Source: Seonamhaeicola algicola (lineage in GTDB: Bacteria > Bacteroidota > Bacteroidia > Flavobacteriales > Flavobacteriaceae). Taken from it: DNA of 64,000 bases. The DNA is taken from NCBI RefSeq assembly GCF_007997385.1, contig NZ_VOSC01000005.1, forward strand, positions 248,001 through 312,000. Direction: 5' to 3'. The position numbers and the translations under genes are program-made. The notes below the pieces were generated by a model. It was not told the DNA's origin. It worked only from the letters and a program-made list of their open reading frames with translations, and did not search any database. This document shows positions 34,584 to 43,953 of the stretch, in pieces (position 1 is the stretch's first letter; each line of letters begins with the position of its first letter).

Positions 34584-34979
34584 ATGAAAATATTTGTTTC
34601 CATATCAATGTCTATTTTATTCTTTTTTCAAGGGATAAGCATAGATATGGACTTTTGTGGTCCAATTAAAGAAATTTCAAATGTAATTACCCATTATCAA
34701 GACCATAAAATTTATGGAGACTCTTTCCTTGATTATGTAGTTGAAGACTACATTGACGGCGATTCTAAAAATGGAGAGCATCATCATAACCCAGATAAGG
34801 AGAATACACCAGTCCATTCCCATAATCAATGTTGTCACCCTTTAGTGTTAATTATAGCTAACAATAATTTGGCTTTAACCAATCGACTAAAGTTTGAAAA
34901 GAAAAAACAATATAATTTACATAAAGTAAACTTCACTTCCAGATATTTGGAATCACTTTTCCAGCCACCTAAAGTATAA
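34584..34979 (+). CDS. HYC_CC_PP-family protein, first copy
   Basis: 131 residues from ATG 34584 (the frame runs back to 34563). Hydrophobic signal segment at the N-terminus, then DMDFCG in place of the HYC motif, a His-rich acidic stretch (GEHHHNPDKE...HSHNQCCHP) with the CC pair, and the C-terminal FQPPKV. The family is common before metal-efflux RND genes in Bacteroidetes, where it may bind metal ions in the periplasm. First gene of the metal cargo; a second copy occurs at 43954. Confidence 0.75.
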   Translation: MKIFVSISMSILFFFQGISIDMDFCGPIKEISNVITHYQDHKIYGDSFLDYVVEDYIDGDSKNGEHHHNPDKENTPVHSHNQCCHPLVLIIANNNLALTNRLKFEKKKQYNLHKVNFTSRYLESLFQPPKV

Positions 34980-35085
34980 TTCAGTTTTTTAAAGGATAGC
35001 TATATCCTTACGCAATGCTTTTTAACAAAAGCATTGCTTCGCTTTTATTTTGCGCGAAGCGCAAAATGATATGTTTAACTGAATT
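34978..35085 (+). promoter_or_regulatory. Four-stem leader structure before czcA
   Basis: Closing stem AATTCAGTT/AACTGAATT (34978-34986/35077-35085) encloses three perfect hairpins: AAGGATA/TATCCTT (34992-35009), GCAATGCTTTT/AAAAGCATTGC (35012-35037) and TTTTGCGC/GCGCAAAA (35048-35066). An alternative pairing GCTTCGC/GCGAAGC (35036-35042/35054-35060) competes with the last two. It ends 11 nt before the czcA start. Could be a regulatory RNA or a palindromic insertion; a similar arrangement precedes the second RND gene. Confidence 0.5.
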
Positions 35086-35096
35086 AAAATTTTACT

Positions 35097-38000
35097 ATGA
35101 TTAATAAAATCATTGATTTTTCAATCAATAACAAATTCATTATTGGTTTGCTTACGCTTACCATAATTGGAGCAGGTATTTGGAGTATGACCAAAGTGCC
35201 AATCGATGCTGTTCCAGACATTACCAATAACCAAGTACAGGTTATTACACAAGCACCTAATTTAGGTACAGAAGATATTGAACAATTTGTAACCTACCCT
35301 GTGGAAGTTGCAATGAGCAACCTGCCTGATGTAAAGGAAATTAGGTCAATCTCTCGTTTTGGCTTATCGGTTGTTACCATCGTATTCGACGATGATATGG
35401 GAACCTATCTACCTCGTCAATTAGTAGCCGAAAAACTAAACGAAGTCAAAGAACAAATTCCAGCTGGTTTTGGAGAACCTACTATGGGACCTATTTCCAC
35501 AGGATTAGGGGAAATTTATCAATACACCTTAAAAGTAGCACCAGAGTATAAAGACAAATACGACATTGCAGATTTACGCTCAATGCAGGATTGGATTGTA
35601 CAACGTCAAATGGCAATGGTAGAAGGTGTGGTTGAGGTTAACGCCATAGGCGGTAAAATTAAACAATACGAAGTCGCGTTTGACCCAAACGATTTAAACG
35701 CAATTGGATTGACCATTACAGATGTCTTTAATGCACTTGAAGCCAATAATCAAAATACAGGTGGTGCATATATTGAAAAGAACCATCAGGCTAATTTTAT
35801 TCGTGGAGAAGGCTTGGTACGGAGTTTAGAAGACATTAAAAAAATTACGGTAAAAACCGTTAATAATATTCCTGTAACTATTAATGATATTGCAACTGTG
35901 CAATTCGGTTCTGCCATACGTTACGGTGCATTAACCCAAGATGGTGAAGGTGAAGTTGTAGGTGGATTGGTGATGATGCTAAAAGGTGCAAATTCCAATG
36001 ATGTTATTGCCAATGTAAAAGAGCGAATGACTCAAATTGAAAAGTCATTACCTGAAGGTGTAATTATTGAACCCTTATTAGACCGAAGTAAATTAATTGG
36101 AGAAACAACTTCTACTGTAACCACAAATCTTATTGAAGGTGCATTGATAGTTATTTTTGTGCTTATCTTCTTATTGGGTAATTGGCGAGGTGGTTTAATC
36201 GTTGCTTCAACAATACCATTATCCTTATTATTCGCTTTTATTTTAATGAACGTGTTCGATGTTTGGGTAAACTTAATGAGTTTGGGAGCAATAGATTTCG
36301 GTATTATAGTTGATGGCGCTGTAATTATTGTAGAAAGTACAGTATTTCTCATTGCATCACAAGTACTAAAAAAGAAACAGCTTACATCCAAAGAGCGAGA
36401 TAAAGTGGCGTCTAATGCTTCAAAAAAGATGATGAACGCTGCGTTTTTCGGTCAGTTGATTATCCTTATCGTTTTTCTACCCATTTTAGCCTTACAAGGT
36501 ATTGAAGGAAAGATGTTTAAACCAATGGCATTGACCTTTATTTTTGCTATGATTGGTGCAATGGTACTGTGTTTAACCTATGTGCCAATGATGTCTGCTT
36601 TAGTGTTAAGAGCACCAAAAAATGATAAAAAATCTTATGGAGATAGATTTGTACATTGGGTTGAAGACAAATATCAACCTATATTGGTTAGAGCCTTGCG
36701 AAAAGGTAAATGGGTAATTGGTATTGCAGTTGTGTTGTTTGGGATAACCGTTTTTATGTTTTCAAGAATGGGTGGTGAATTTATCCCGCAACTCGATGAA
36801 GGTGATATTGCATTTCACGCTATTTTAAAACCAGGTAGTTCCCTTACTGAAACCATTGAAACTACCACTAAAATAGAGCAAATAGTAAAAGCAAAATTTC
36901 CAGAAGTAGAAAAAATTGTTAGTCGTATTGGTGTTGCCGAAGTGCCTACAGACCCAATGCCGATGGATTTTGCGGATATTTTTGTAATCCTAAAACCTAA
37001 AAGCGAATGGACAACAGTGTCTTCAAAAGATGAACTCATTGAAGAAATAAAAGAGGCAGTCGAAATTATTCCTGGCGTTAATTATGAGTTTACCCAACCT
37101 ATTGAAATGCGTTTTAACGAGTTGCTTGAAGGTATTAGAGAAGATATTGCTGTTAAACTTTATGGCGAAGATATAAACATCCTCGCTCAAAAAGCAGAGG
37201 AAATATCAAAAATTATTGCAGGTACTGAAGGTATAGGTGATATGCGAGCAGAAGCTACGAAAGGATTGCCACAAATGACCATTACTTACAATAGAAATAA
37301 ATTGGCACAATACGGACTTCAAATAAACACGTTAAATCAAATTGTGCAATCAGCTTTTGCAGGAGGAGTAGCAGGTACTATATTTGAAGGAGAAAAGCGA
37401 TTTGATTTGGTGGTTAGGTTAAGTTCTCATAATCGTAAAGACATAACAGATGTGCAAAATTTGTTTATCAACTTACCTTCTGGTGCACAGATTCCACTTC
37501 GCGAAGTAGCTGATGTAAGTTACAAAGCAGGACCAATGCAAATAAGTAGAGACAATACCAACAGAAGAACCTATGTAGGTATCAATGTCAGAGGTCGAGA
37601 TGTAAAATCGTTGGTAACTGAAATAAAATCAAAATTAGATGCACAATTGGAACTACCATCGGGTTATTTTATTCGCTATGGTGGTGCATTTGAAAATCTG
37701 GAACGTGCCAGCAACCGATTACAAACCGTTGTTCCTATCGCCTTATTACTCATATTTATACTAATATACTTTGCATTAAAATCACTACCTCAAACCTTAA
37801 TGATTTATATAGCCATCCCAATGGCAACTATTGGTGGTGTAGTAGCCTTATGGTTGCGTGATATGCCATTTAGTATTTCGGCAGGTGTTGGTTTTATTGT
37901 GTTGTTTGGTGTTGCGGTATTAAATGGATTGGTAATGATAAGCGGACTCAACGAATTAAAAGAAGAAGGTGTAACCAATTTAAAGGATAGAATAGTTGAA

Positions 38001-39431
38001 GGTACTAAACGAAGAATCAGACCTATTATGCTAACTGCTTTTACAGATGTATTAGGCTTTCTACCAATGGCTATTTCATCATCAGCTGGTGCAGAAGTAC
38101 AGCGTCCTTTGGCAACTGTAGTTATTGGTGGATTATTAACTTCAACTTTGCTTACCTTATTTGTTTTACCAATTTTATATCATTGGGTAGAAAACAAATC
38201 TTTTACGTTTAAGCCAAATAAAAAGTTAGTAACAGCAACAGCAGTTGTATTATTACTATTTGGCTTTTCACCACAAAGTAATGCACAAGAGTTGAATGAT
38301 ACAATTCCCGAAATTTCATTACAGGAAGCTGTTAAACTCGCAAAAAGTAATTATCCATTATTGAAGCAAAAGCAGTTGGAAATTACAAAACAAGAACAAT
38401 TAAAAGCGACTGCCTATGATTTCGGAACGACTCAAATTTTTACAGGTGGAGAAGAAGTTAATAGTGGCAATGGTATTTATACAACCATAGGTATTGGTCA
38501 ATCTAATATTGATGTGTTTGGTATTGGTTCAAAAAGGAAGTTACAAGAACAACGCATTCAGTTAGCACAAAAAGCCTTTCAACTTTCCGAATTGGAACTG
38601 GAATTGGAAGTAAAAAAAGCGTGGTCTAAATGCTATCAAATGAAACGGAACTATAACTTGTATAAAGAACTGGATTCCATTTATTCCAAATTTGAACAAG
38701 CAGTAGCTTTAAATTATGAAGTCGAAGCCATTTCTAAATTAGAATATTCAGCAGCAAAAAATCAAGCGTTTCAAATTCAGAATAAAAAAGCGCAAGCCTA
38801 TAGTAATTATCTTATTGCCTTACAACAATTCAATTTGTGGTTGGTATCAGAAGAAGTTTTTACAGTTTCAGATGAGTTTGACGTAGTGATGGAGAATGAT
38901 ATGGAAACGTTCAGTATTGAAAATCATCCATTGTACAGTATGTCGCAGAACATTGTAGATGAAGCAGAAGCCAAATATAAAGCTGCAAAGGCAGATAATT
39001 TACCGAAGTTCAATCTTCAAGGTGGCTTACAGCGTGTCAATGGCAATTCAGGATTTTACACCTATCAAGCAGGAATTTCAATTCCGTTTTTATCAGGTTC
39101 TAACAAAGCACAAGTTAGAAGTGCCAGAATTGATAAAGAAATAGCAGAAACCAACGTAGCGTTCAAAAAACAGGAAGTACAATCAAGGTTTGTTCAGGCT
39201 AAAGAAAATTATTTCAAATGGAAAACGTCTTGGGAGTTTTACAAAGACCAAGTTTTACCATTAACAAAAGAGCAAAAAACAGGTGCATTACTGGCATATA
39301 GAGAAGGCGAAATTGATTATACTGCATTTACGCAGTTGATAAAAGAAGCAATTCAATCGGAACTTGAAGCACAGACTGCATTAGTAAACTATTTAGAAAG
39401 CACATTTCAATTACAATATTTTAATCAATAA
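35097..39431 (+). CDS. CzcA/CusA RND metal pump fused to TolC-like outer-membrane factor
   Basis: 1444 residues. Residues 1 to about 1040 are a complete heavy-metal RND pump: TM1 at 11-30, VPIDAVPDITNNQVQV, central helices with the proton-relay region (SLGAIDFGIIVDGAVIIVE), second porter domain, and the final helix bundle (VGFIVLFGVAVLNGLVMI). Residues ~1042-1063 (VTATAVVLLLFGFSPQSNAQ) look like a signal peptide, followed by a TolC/CzcC-type domain of about 380 residues (ISLQEAVKLAKSNYPLLKQKQ...). The pump exports a divalent metal such as Zn, Co or Cd. One chain thus encodes inner- and outer-membrane parts. The fusion is known in Bacteroidetes annotations. Confidence 0.92.
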   Translation: MINKIIDFSINNKFIIGLLTLTIIGAGIWSMTKVPIDAVPDITNNQVQVITQAPNLGTEDIEQFVTYPVEVAMSNLPDVKEIRSISRFGLSVVTIVFDDDMGTYLPRQLVAEKLNEVKEQIPAGFGEPTMGPISTGLGEIYQYTLKVAPEYKDKYDIADLRSMQDWIVQRQMAMVEGVVEVNAIGGKIKQYEVAFDPNDLNAIGLTITDVFNALEANNQNTGGAYIEKNHQANFIRGEGLVRSLEDIKKITVKTVNNIPVTINDIATVQFGSAIRYGALTQDGEGEVVGGLVMMLKGANSNDVIANVKERMTQIEKSLPEGVIIEPLLDRSKLIGETTSTVTTNLIEGALIVIFVLIFLLGNWRGGLIVASTIPLSLLFAFILMNVFDVWVNLMSLGAIDFGIIVDGAVIIVESTVFLIASQVLKKKQLTSKERDKVASNASKKMMNAAFFGQLIILIVFLPILALQGIEGKMFKPMALTFIFAMIGAMVLCLTYVPMMSALVLRAPKNDKKSYGDRFVHWVEDKYQPILVRALRKGKWVIGIAVVLFGITVFMFSRMGGEFIPQLDEGDIAFHAILKPGSSLTETIETTTKIEQIVKAKFPEVEKIVSRIGVAEVPTDPMPMDFADIFVILKPKSEWTTVSSKDELIEEIKEAVEIIPGVNYEFTQPIEMRFNELLEGIREDIAVKLYGEDINILAQKAEEISKIIAGTEGIGDMRAEATKGLPQMTITYNRNKLAQYGLQINTLNQIVQSAFAGGVAGTIFEGEKRFDLVVRLSSHNRKDITDVQNLFINLPSGAQIPLREVADVSYKAGPMQISRDNTNRRTYVGINVRGRDVKSLVTEIKSKLDAQLELPSGYFIRYGGAFENLERASNRLQTVVPIALLLIFILIYFALKSLPQTLMIYIAIPMATIGGVVALWLRDMPFSISAGVGFIVLFGVAVLNGLVMISGLNELKEEGVTNLKDRIVEGTKRRIRPIMLTAFTDVLGFLPMAISSSAGAEVQRPLATVVIGGLLTSTLLTLFVLPILYHWVENKSFTFKPNKKLVTATAVVLLLFGFSPQSNAQELNDTIPEISLQEAVKLAKSNYPLLKQKQLEITKQEQLKATAYDFGTTQIFTGGEEVNSGNGIYTTIGIGQSNIDVFGIGSKRKLQEQRIQLAQKAFQLSELELELEVKKAWSKCYQMKRNYNLYKELDSIYSKFEQAVALNYEVEAISKLEYSAAKNQAFQIQNKKAQAYSNYLIALQQFNLWLVSEEVFTVSDEFDVVMENDMETFSIENHPLYSMSQNIVDEAEAKYKAAKADNLPKFNLQGGLQRVNGNSGFYTYQAGISIPFLSGSNKAQVRSARIDKEIAETNVAFKKQEVQSRFVQAKENYFKWKTSWEFYKDQVLPLTKEQKTGALLAYREGEIDYTAFTQLIKEAIQSELEAQTALVNYLESTFQLQYFNQ

Positions 39432-39435
39432 GACA

Positions 39436-40641
39436 ATGAAAAATAAAATATATAAAATTCTTACCGTAATGGTGTTAACCATTTTTGTTTCAGCTTGCGG
39501 AAATAAAGAAAATCATAACGAGAATGATGGCCATTCCCACGATGAGGAAGAAAAAACAGAAGTTAATGAAGAACATAATGAAAGCGAAGAAGTAATGCTA
39601 TCACAACAGCAATTCGATGCTTTAAAAATGAAAATAGATACGTTGGCATTACGTAATATGAGCGGCTATGTAGAAGCAAACGGAACGTTAGAAGTACCAC
39701 CACAAAACGAAGCAGCTATTACTACTGTTGTTGGTGCAAATGTCGTTTCAATTGAAGTGATTGAAGGTGATAAGGTTAATAAAGGTCAAGTAGTGGCTTA
39801 TCTATCGCACCCAAATATCATACAAGCGCAAACGGATTATTTAAACGCTTATAGCAATAGCGAGCTTGCAAAGAAAAATTATGAACGTCAACAAAAATTA
39901 TACGATGCTGGTGTTGGTTCTGGTGCTAATTTCCAGAAAGCAGAAGCAGAATATCAAGCATCAAAAGCAATGGTTAATGGTTTAGAAGCGCAATTAAGAA
40001 TACTCAACGTTAACACTACATCAGTTCGCAATGGCACAATTGCACAGCGCATAGCATTGCGAAGTCCAATAGAAGGCTTTGTGCAAAAAGTTGAAGTAAA
40101 AACAGGTCAATATGTAGAGCCACAAACCGAATTATTTGAAATTGTAAATACGCATCACGTTCACGCCGATTTTATGGTCTTTGAAAAAGATGTCCATAAA
40201 GTACAGAAGGGTCAAAGAGTAAACTTTACGGTACAATCTATACCAGATACAGAACTTACCGCAGAAATCTATTCCGTGAGTAAAACGTTTGAAGACAGCC
40301 CGAAAGCAGTTCACGTTCACGCAGAAATAGAAAACAAAAAAGGTAATTTAATTCCTGGTATGTATATTCAAGGTAAAATTCAAGTAGATAATACCCAAAC
40401 AAAAGCTTTACCAGAAAGTGCAATTATAAAAGAAGGCGAAAGATATTATGTGTTTTCAGTAGAAAAAGAAAATGACGATTGGAGCTTTAAACCTATCGAA
40501 GTTGTGTTAGGTACTAAAGATGGTGATTGGGTATCGGTTCAATTTATTGAAGATATAGAAAGTAACACACAATTTGCCTATAACAATGCTTATTACCTTA
40601 ACGCAGAAATGAAAAAAGGAGAAGCAGAACACGAACATTAA
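39436..40641 (+). CDS. RND periplasmic adaptor (CzcB/CusB-like) lipoprotein
   Basis: 401 residues. Lipobox VSACG (Cys about 21), then a His/Glu-rich stretch (GHSHDEEEKTEVNEEHNE) likely to bind metal. Barrel-lipoyl-hairpin architecture: VVGANVVSIEVIEGDKVNKGQVVAYL (lipoyl half), coiled coil (SELAKKNYERQQKLYDAG), SPIEGFVQKVEVKTGQYV (second half). Bridges the pump and outer-membrane factor encoded by the gene 4 nt upstream. Confidence 0.92.
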   Translation: MKNKIYKILTVMVLTIFVSACGNKENHNENDGHSHDEEEKTEVNEEHNESEEVMLSQQQFDALKMKIDTLALRNMSGYVEANGTLEVPPQNEAAITTVVGANVVSIEVIEGDKVNKGQVVAYLSHPNIIQAQTDYLNAYSNSELAKKNYERQQKLYDAGVGSGANFQKAEAEYQASKAMVNGLEAQLRILNVNTTSVRNGTIAQRIALRSPIEGFVQKVEVKTGQYVEPQTELFEIVNTHHVHADFMVFEKDVHKVQKGQRVNFTVQSIPDTELTAEIYSVSKTFEDSPKAVHVHAEIENKKGNLIPGMYIQGKIQVDNTQTKALPESAIIKEGERYYVFSVEKENDDWSFKPIEVVLGTKDGDWVSVQFIEDIESNTQFAYNNAYYLNAEMKKGEAEHEH

Positions 40642-40643
40642 TT

Positions 40644-41057
40644 ATGCAGACAATAGAACAATTATTAGAGTCAAAAAATATTCGTGTTACAGCAATGCGT
40701 ATGTTAATTTATAAGTTTCTTGCAGAAAAAGAAATAGCAGTAACATTAAGTGACATTGAAAATGCTTTTGAAAAAGCAGATAGAACTACCTTATACAGAA
40801 CTATTAAAACATTTGAAGATAAAGGAATAGTCCATCAAATAGACGATGGCACAGGGATAACAAAATATGCGTTATGCGAAGAGGGATGTAATTGTGATAT
40901 TAAAAACGATTTGCATTTACATTTTCATTGTAATAATTGTAAAGAAACAACTTGTTTAACTGACCATAAAATTCCACAAATAAAAGTGCCTAACGGATTT
41001 GTTTCAGAAAATGTAAACTTGGTTGTAAAAGGTATATGTGATAAGTGTAGTGGATAA
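40644..41057 (+). CDS. Fur-family transcriptional regulator
   Basis: 137 residues. Winged helix at the N-terminus (LLESKNIRVTAMRMLIYKFL...TLYRTIKTFEDKGIVHQ). The dimerisation domain has HLHFHCNNCKETTCL and a second CDKC, giving the two CxxC pairs of the structural zinc site and the HLHFHC metal-sensor motif. Only 2 nt after the adaptor gene. Likely the metal sensor of this cargo; Zur-, Fur- or Mur-type specificity cannot be told apart here. Confidence 0.9.
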   Translation: MQTIEQLLESKNIRVTAMRMLIYKFLAEKEIAVTLSDIENAFEKADRTTLYRTIKTFEDKGIVHQIDDGTGITKYALCEEGCNCDIKNDLHLHFHCNNCKETTCLTDHKIPQIKVPNGFVSENVNLVVKGICDKCSG

Positions 41058-41068
41058 TAAATGCACTT

Positions 41069-41097
41069 CCATTGCACGCTTTTTAATTGCATTTTTG
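41069..41097 (+). promoter_or_regulatory. Promoter with CCATTGCA element before merTP
   Basis: CCATTGCA (41069-41076) followed by GCATTTTTG (41089-41097). The distance from the element to the -7 TTTG is within 1 nt of that at 34546-34573. Suggests common control of the two transcription units. Confidence 0.35.
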
Positions 41098-41118
41098 TAA
41101 TCAAAGAATTAAGTAATT

Positions 41119-41715
41119 ATGAAAAGTAAATTAGCGATAACAAGTTTGCTTACAGCAATTACAGCTTCATTATGTTGTATAACACCTGTTTTGGCTTTAA
41201 TAGCAGGAACAAGCGGTGTAGCTTCAACTTTTTCTTGGATAGAACCATTTAGACCTTACTTAATTGGGCTAACAATAGTAGTTCTTCTCTTTGCTTGGTA
41301 TCAAAAATTCAAGCCAGAAAAAGAAATAGACTGCGGCGAATGTGAAACGGATGAAAAACCAAAATTTATGCATTCAAAAACCTTTTTAGGAGTGGTAACA
41401 GCATTTGCAATTGTGATGTTGGCTTTCCCATACTACTCAAGTATGTTATATCCAAAAACCGAAAAACAAATCATAATAGTTAATAACTCAAATATCAAAA
41501 CAACAGAGTATAAAATAAGTGGTATGACCTGTGCCAGTTGTGAAGCTCACGTAAACCACGAAGTAAATAAACTTAACGGAATTGTAAACTCAAAAACATC
41601 ATACGAAAATGGTAACTCAATCATTGAGTTTGACGAAACTAAAACCAATGAATTGGAGATTGAGAAAGCAATTAATGCTACAGGTTATAAAGTAACTGAT
41701 AAAAAAGAAAATTGA
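41119..41715 (+). CDS. merTP: Mercuric transport protein MerTP (MerT-MerP fusion)
   Basis: 198 residues. The MerT part has SLCCITPVLALIAG in TM1 (Cys pair that accepts the metal) and three hydrophobic segments (about 8-30, 45-62, 90-110). The MerP-like C-terminal HMA domain starts about 132 with SGMTCASCEAHV. In mer operons this imports Hg(II) for reduction by MerA, but no merA is found here, so it may handle another soft metal or be a relic. The next gene starts on its stop codon (TGATG). Confidence 0.85.
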   Translation: MKSKLAITSLLTAITASLCCITPVLALIAGTSGVASTFSWIEPFRPYLIGLTIVVLLFAWYQKFKPEKEIDCGECETDEKPKFMHSKTFLGVVTAFAIVMLAFPYYSSMLYPKTEKQIIIVNNSNIKTTEYKISGMTCASCEAHVNHEVNKLNGIVNSKTSYENGNSIIEFDETKTNELEIEKAINATGYKVTDKKEN

Positions 41716-41921
41716 TGCAAACCATATTAAAATCGGAAATCACTTGCCCTAACTGCGGTCTTAAAAAAGTGGAAGATATGCCAACTAACGCTTGTCAATT
41801 CTTTTACGAGTGTGAGCATTGTAAAACGGTTCTAAAACCAAACGAAGGTGATTGTTGTGTGTATTGTTCTTATGGTACAGTTCCTTGTCCACCAATTCAA
41901 CAAAACAAAAGTTGTTGCTAA
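41715..41921 (+). CDS. GDCCVxC-domain protein
   Basis: 68 residues from ATG 41715 (a TTG at 41712 is also open). Ten Cys in total: CPNCG near the N-terminus, CEHC, then GDCCVYCSYGTVPCPP and a terminal KSCC. GDCCVxC proteins accompany merTP genes in Bacteroidetes and probably bind or pass on soft metals. Coupled to merTP by a 1-nt overlap. Confidence 0.85.
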   Translation: MQTILKSEITCPNCGLKKVEDMPTNACQFFYECEHCKTVLKPNEGDCCVYCSYGTVPCPPIQQNKSCC

Positions 41922-41932
41922 AACAAAACTAA

Positions 41933-43882
41933 ATGAAAAAAAAGAAAGTCAATTTAAGAGATTTAAAACCAAATTCAGAAGAACAACATTCTCACGATGA
42001 TGGTCATAATCACGGTAATGGTAGTGCATTCAAAACCTATGTACCTGCAATCATAAGTTTTACAATGCTTATCATTGGTATAGGTTTAGATTATTTTGAT
42101 GTTTCCTTCTTTAAGGATTGGATTCGTATTGCTTGGTATGGTATTGCATATTTACCTGTAGGCCTTCCTGTTGTGAAAGAGGGTTGGAATAGTATTAAAA
42201 AAGGTGATGTTTTTACAGAGTTCTTTTTAATGTCTATAGCAACCATTGGTGCATTTGTTATTGGTGAATATCCCGAAGGTGTTGCAGTAATGCTATTTTA
42301 TGCAGTAGGCGAATTATTTCAAAGTGCTGCTGTAAATCGTGCAAAAGGAAATATAAAAGCATTATTAGATGTTAGACCTAAAGAAGCCAATGTATTTCGT
42401 GAGGGAGATTATAAAAGTGTTTCGCCAAAAGATGTAAACATTGGAGAAAAAATTCAAATTCGAGTAGGTGAAAAAATTCCATTGGATGGTGTTTTATTAT
42501 CCGAAAAAGCATCTCTAAACACCGCAGCATTAACAGGCGAAAGCAAACCAGATTCCATTCAGAAAGAAGCAAAGGTTTACGCAGGTAGTATCAATTTAGA
42601 AAGTGTTATTGAAGTTGAGGTAACCAACAAGTTTGAAGATAGTTCTATTGCGAGAATATTAGACTTGGTTCAAAATGCTACAGCTCGTAAGTCTAAAACA
42701 GAATTATTCATTAGACAGTTTGCTCGTATCTACACACCAATTGTAGTGTTCTTGGCTATTGGTGTTACTTTTATACCTTACTTTTTTGTAGATGATTATA
42801 TATTTAGAGATTGGTTATACAGAGCATTAATATTCTTGGTAATATCTTGTCCTTGTGCGTTAGTGATTTCAATTCCATTAGGATATTTCGGTGGATTGGG
42901 AGCAGCTTCAAAAAATGGAATATTATTTAAAGGTGCTTCATTTTTAGATGCAATGACCAAGATAAATACTTTGGTAATGGACAAAACAGGAACCGTAACT
43001 AAAGGTGTTTTTAAAATCAAAGAAGTAAAAGCAATTGATTGGAAAGAAACCGAATTTATGCAATATTTAATGGCGATGGAAGAACAATCCACGCATCCAA
43101 TTGCTAAAGCAATTTTAGAGTATAAATCAGAAGGAGAAGATTTTGAAGCTCAAGACGTTTCTGAAATTGCAGGTAAAGGATTAAAAGGAATTGTAAATAG
43201 TAAAACAGTTTTAGTAGGTAATAAAGCATTAATGATTGCTAATAATATAGAAGTCCCAGCGGAAACGGAAAATATTGTAGAATCTATTGTATTAGTTGCA
43301 ATAGATAACAAGTTTGCTGGTTATGTGGTAATAGCAGACGAATTAAAAGAAGATGCCAAAGAAACAATTGTCAAATTACAAAAAGTTGGTATCAAAAATA
43401 TTATGATGCTTTCCGGTGACAAAGATTCCATTACTCAACAAGTCGCTAAAGAGTTGAACATCGAAAATGCAAAAGGTGATTTACTTCCAGAAGATAAGTT
43501 AAACGAAGTTGAAATATTAAAAAAGAATCCTGAAAATAAAGTAGCATTTATAGGGGATGGTATAAACGATGCGCCTGTTTTAGCAGCAAGTAACGTTGGA
43601 ATTGCAATGGGTGGTTTGGGTAGTGATGTAGCTATTGAAACAGCAGACGTTATCATTCAAACCGACCAACCTTCAAAAGTAGTGAGAGCCATTAAAATTA
43701 GTCGTTCTACACGCAAAGTAGTTTGGCAGAATATCATTTTAGCGTTTGGAGTTAAAGTTATTGTCTTGATATTAGGAGCAGGTGGTTTAGCCACAATGTG
43801 GGAAGCTGTTTTTGCAGATGTAGGAGTAGCATTATTAGCAATTTTAAATGCAGTTCGATTGCAGAAAATGAAATGGGATTAA
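41933..43882 (+). CDS. P1B-type metal ATPase, Zn/Cd/Pb-exporter-like
   Basis: 649 residues. A short His-rich N-terminus (HSHDDGHNHGNG) replaces HMA domains. TM segments, then TGES (actuator), SCPCALVIS (metal-binding CPC in TM6), DKTGTVTKG (phosphorylated Asp), STHP (nucleotide-binding SEHP variant) and GDGINDAPVLAASNVGIAMG. The CPC motif with VIS and no N-terminal HMA resembles ZntA/CadA exporters. It follows the GDCCVxC gene by 11 nt, suggesting it completes a soft-metal route with MerTP. Confidence 0.92.
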   Translation: MKKKKVNLRDLKPNSEEQHSHDDGHNHGNGSAFKTYVPAIISFTMLIIGIGLDYFDVSFFKDWIRIAWYGIAYLPVGLPVVKEGWNSIKKGDVFTEFFLMSIATIGAFVIGEYPEGVAVMLFYAVGELFQSAAVNRAKGNIKALLDVRPKEANVFREGDYKSVSPKDVNIGEKIQIRVGEKIPLDGVLLSEKASLNTAALTGESKPDSIQKEAKVYAGSINLESVIEVEVTNKFEDSSIARILDLVQNATARKSKTELFIRQFARIYTPIVVFLAIGVTFIPYFFVDDYIFRDWLYRALIFLVISCPCALVISIPLGYFGGLGAASKNGILFKGASFLDAMTKINTLVMDKTGTVTKGVFKIKEVKAIDWKETEFMQYLMAMEEQSTHPIAKAILEYKSEGEDFEAQDVSEIAGKGLKGIVNSKTVLVGNKALMIANNIEVPAETENIVESIVLVAIDNKFAGYVVIADELKEDAKETIVKLQKVGIKNIMMLSGDKDSITQQVAKELNIENAKGDLLPEDKLNEVEILKKNPENKVAFIGDGINDAPVLAASNVGIAMGGLGSDVAIETADVIIQTDQPSKVVRAIKISRSTRKVVWQNIILAFGVKVIVLILGAGGLATMWEAVFADVGVALLAILNAVRLQKMKWD

Positions 43883-43953
43883 GCAGATTAATCAATTAAA
43901 CTTCTGTTAAACAAAATCAATAGTTGTTAAAATTTCGTAACTTCGCAATCAAT

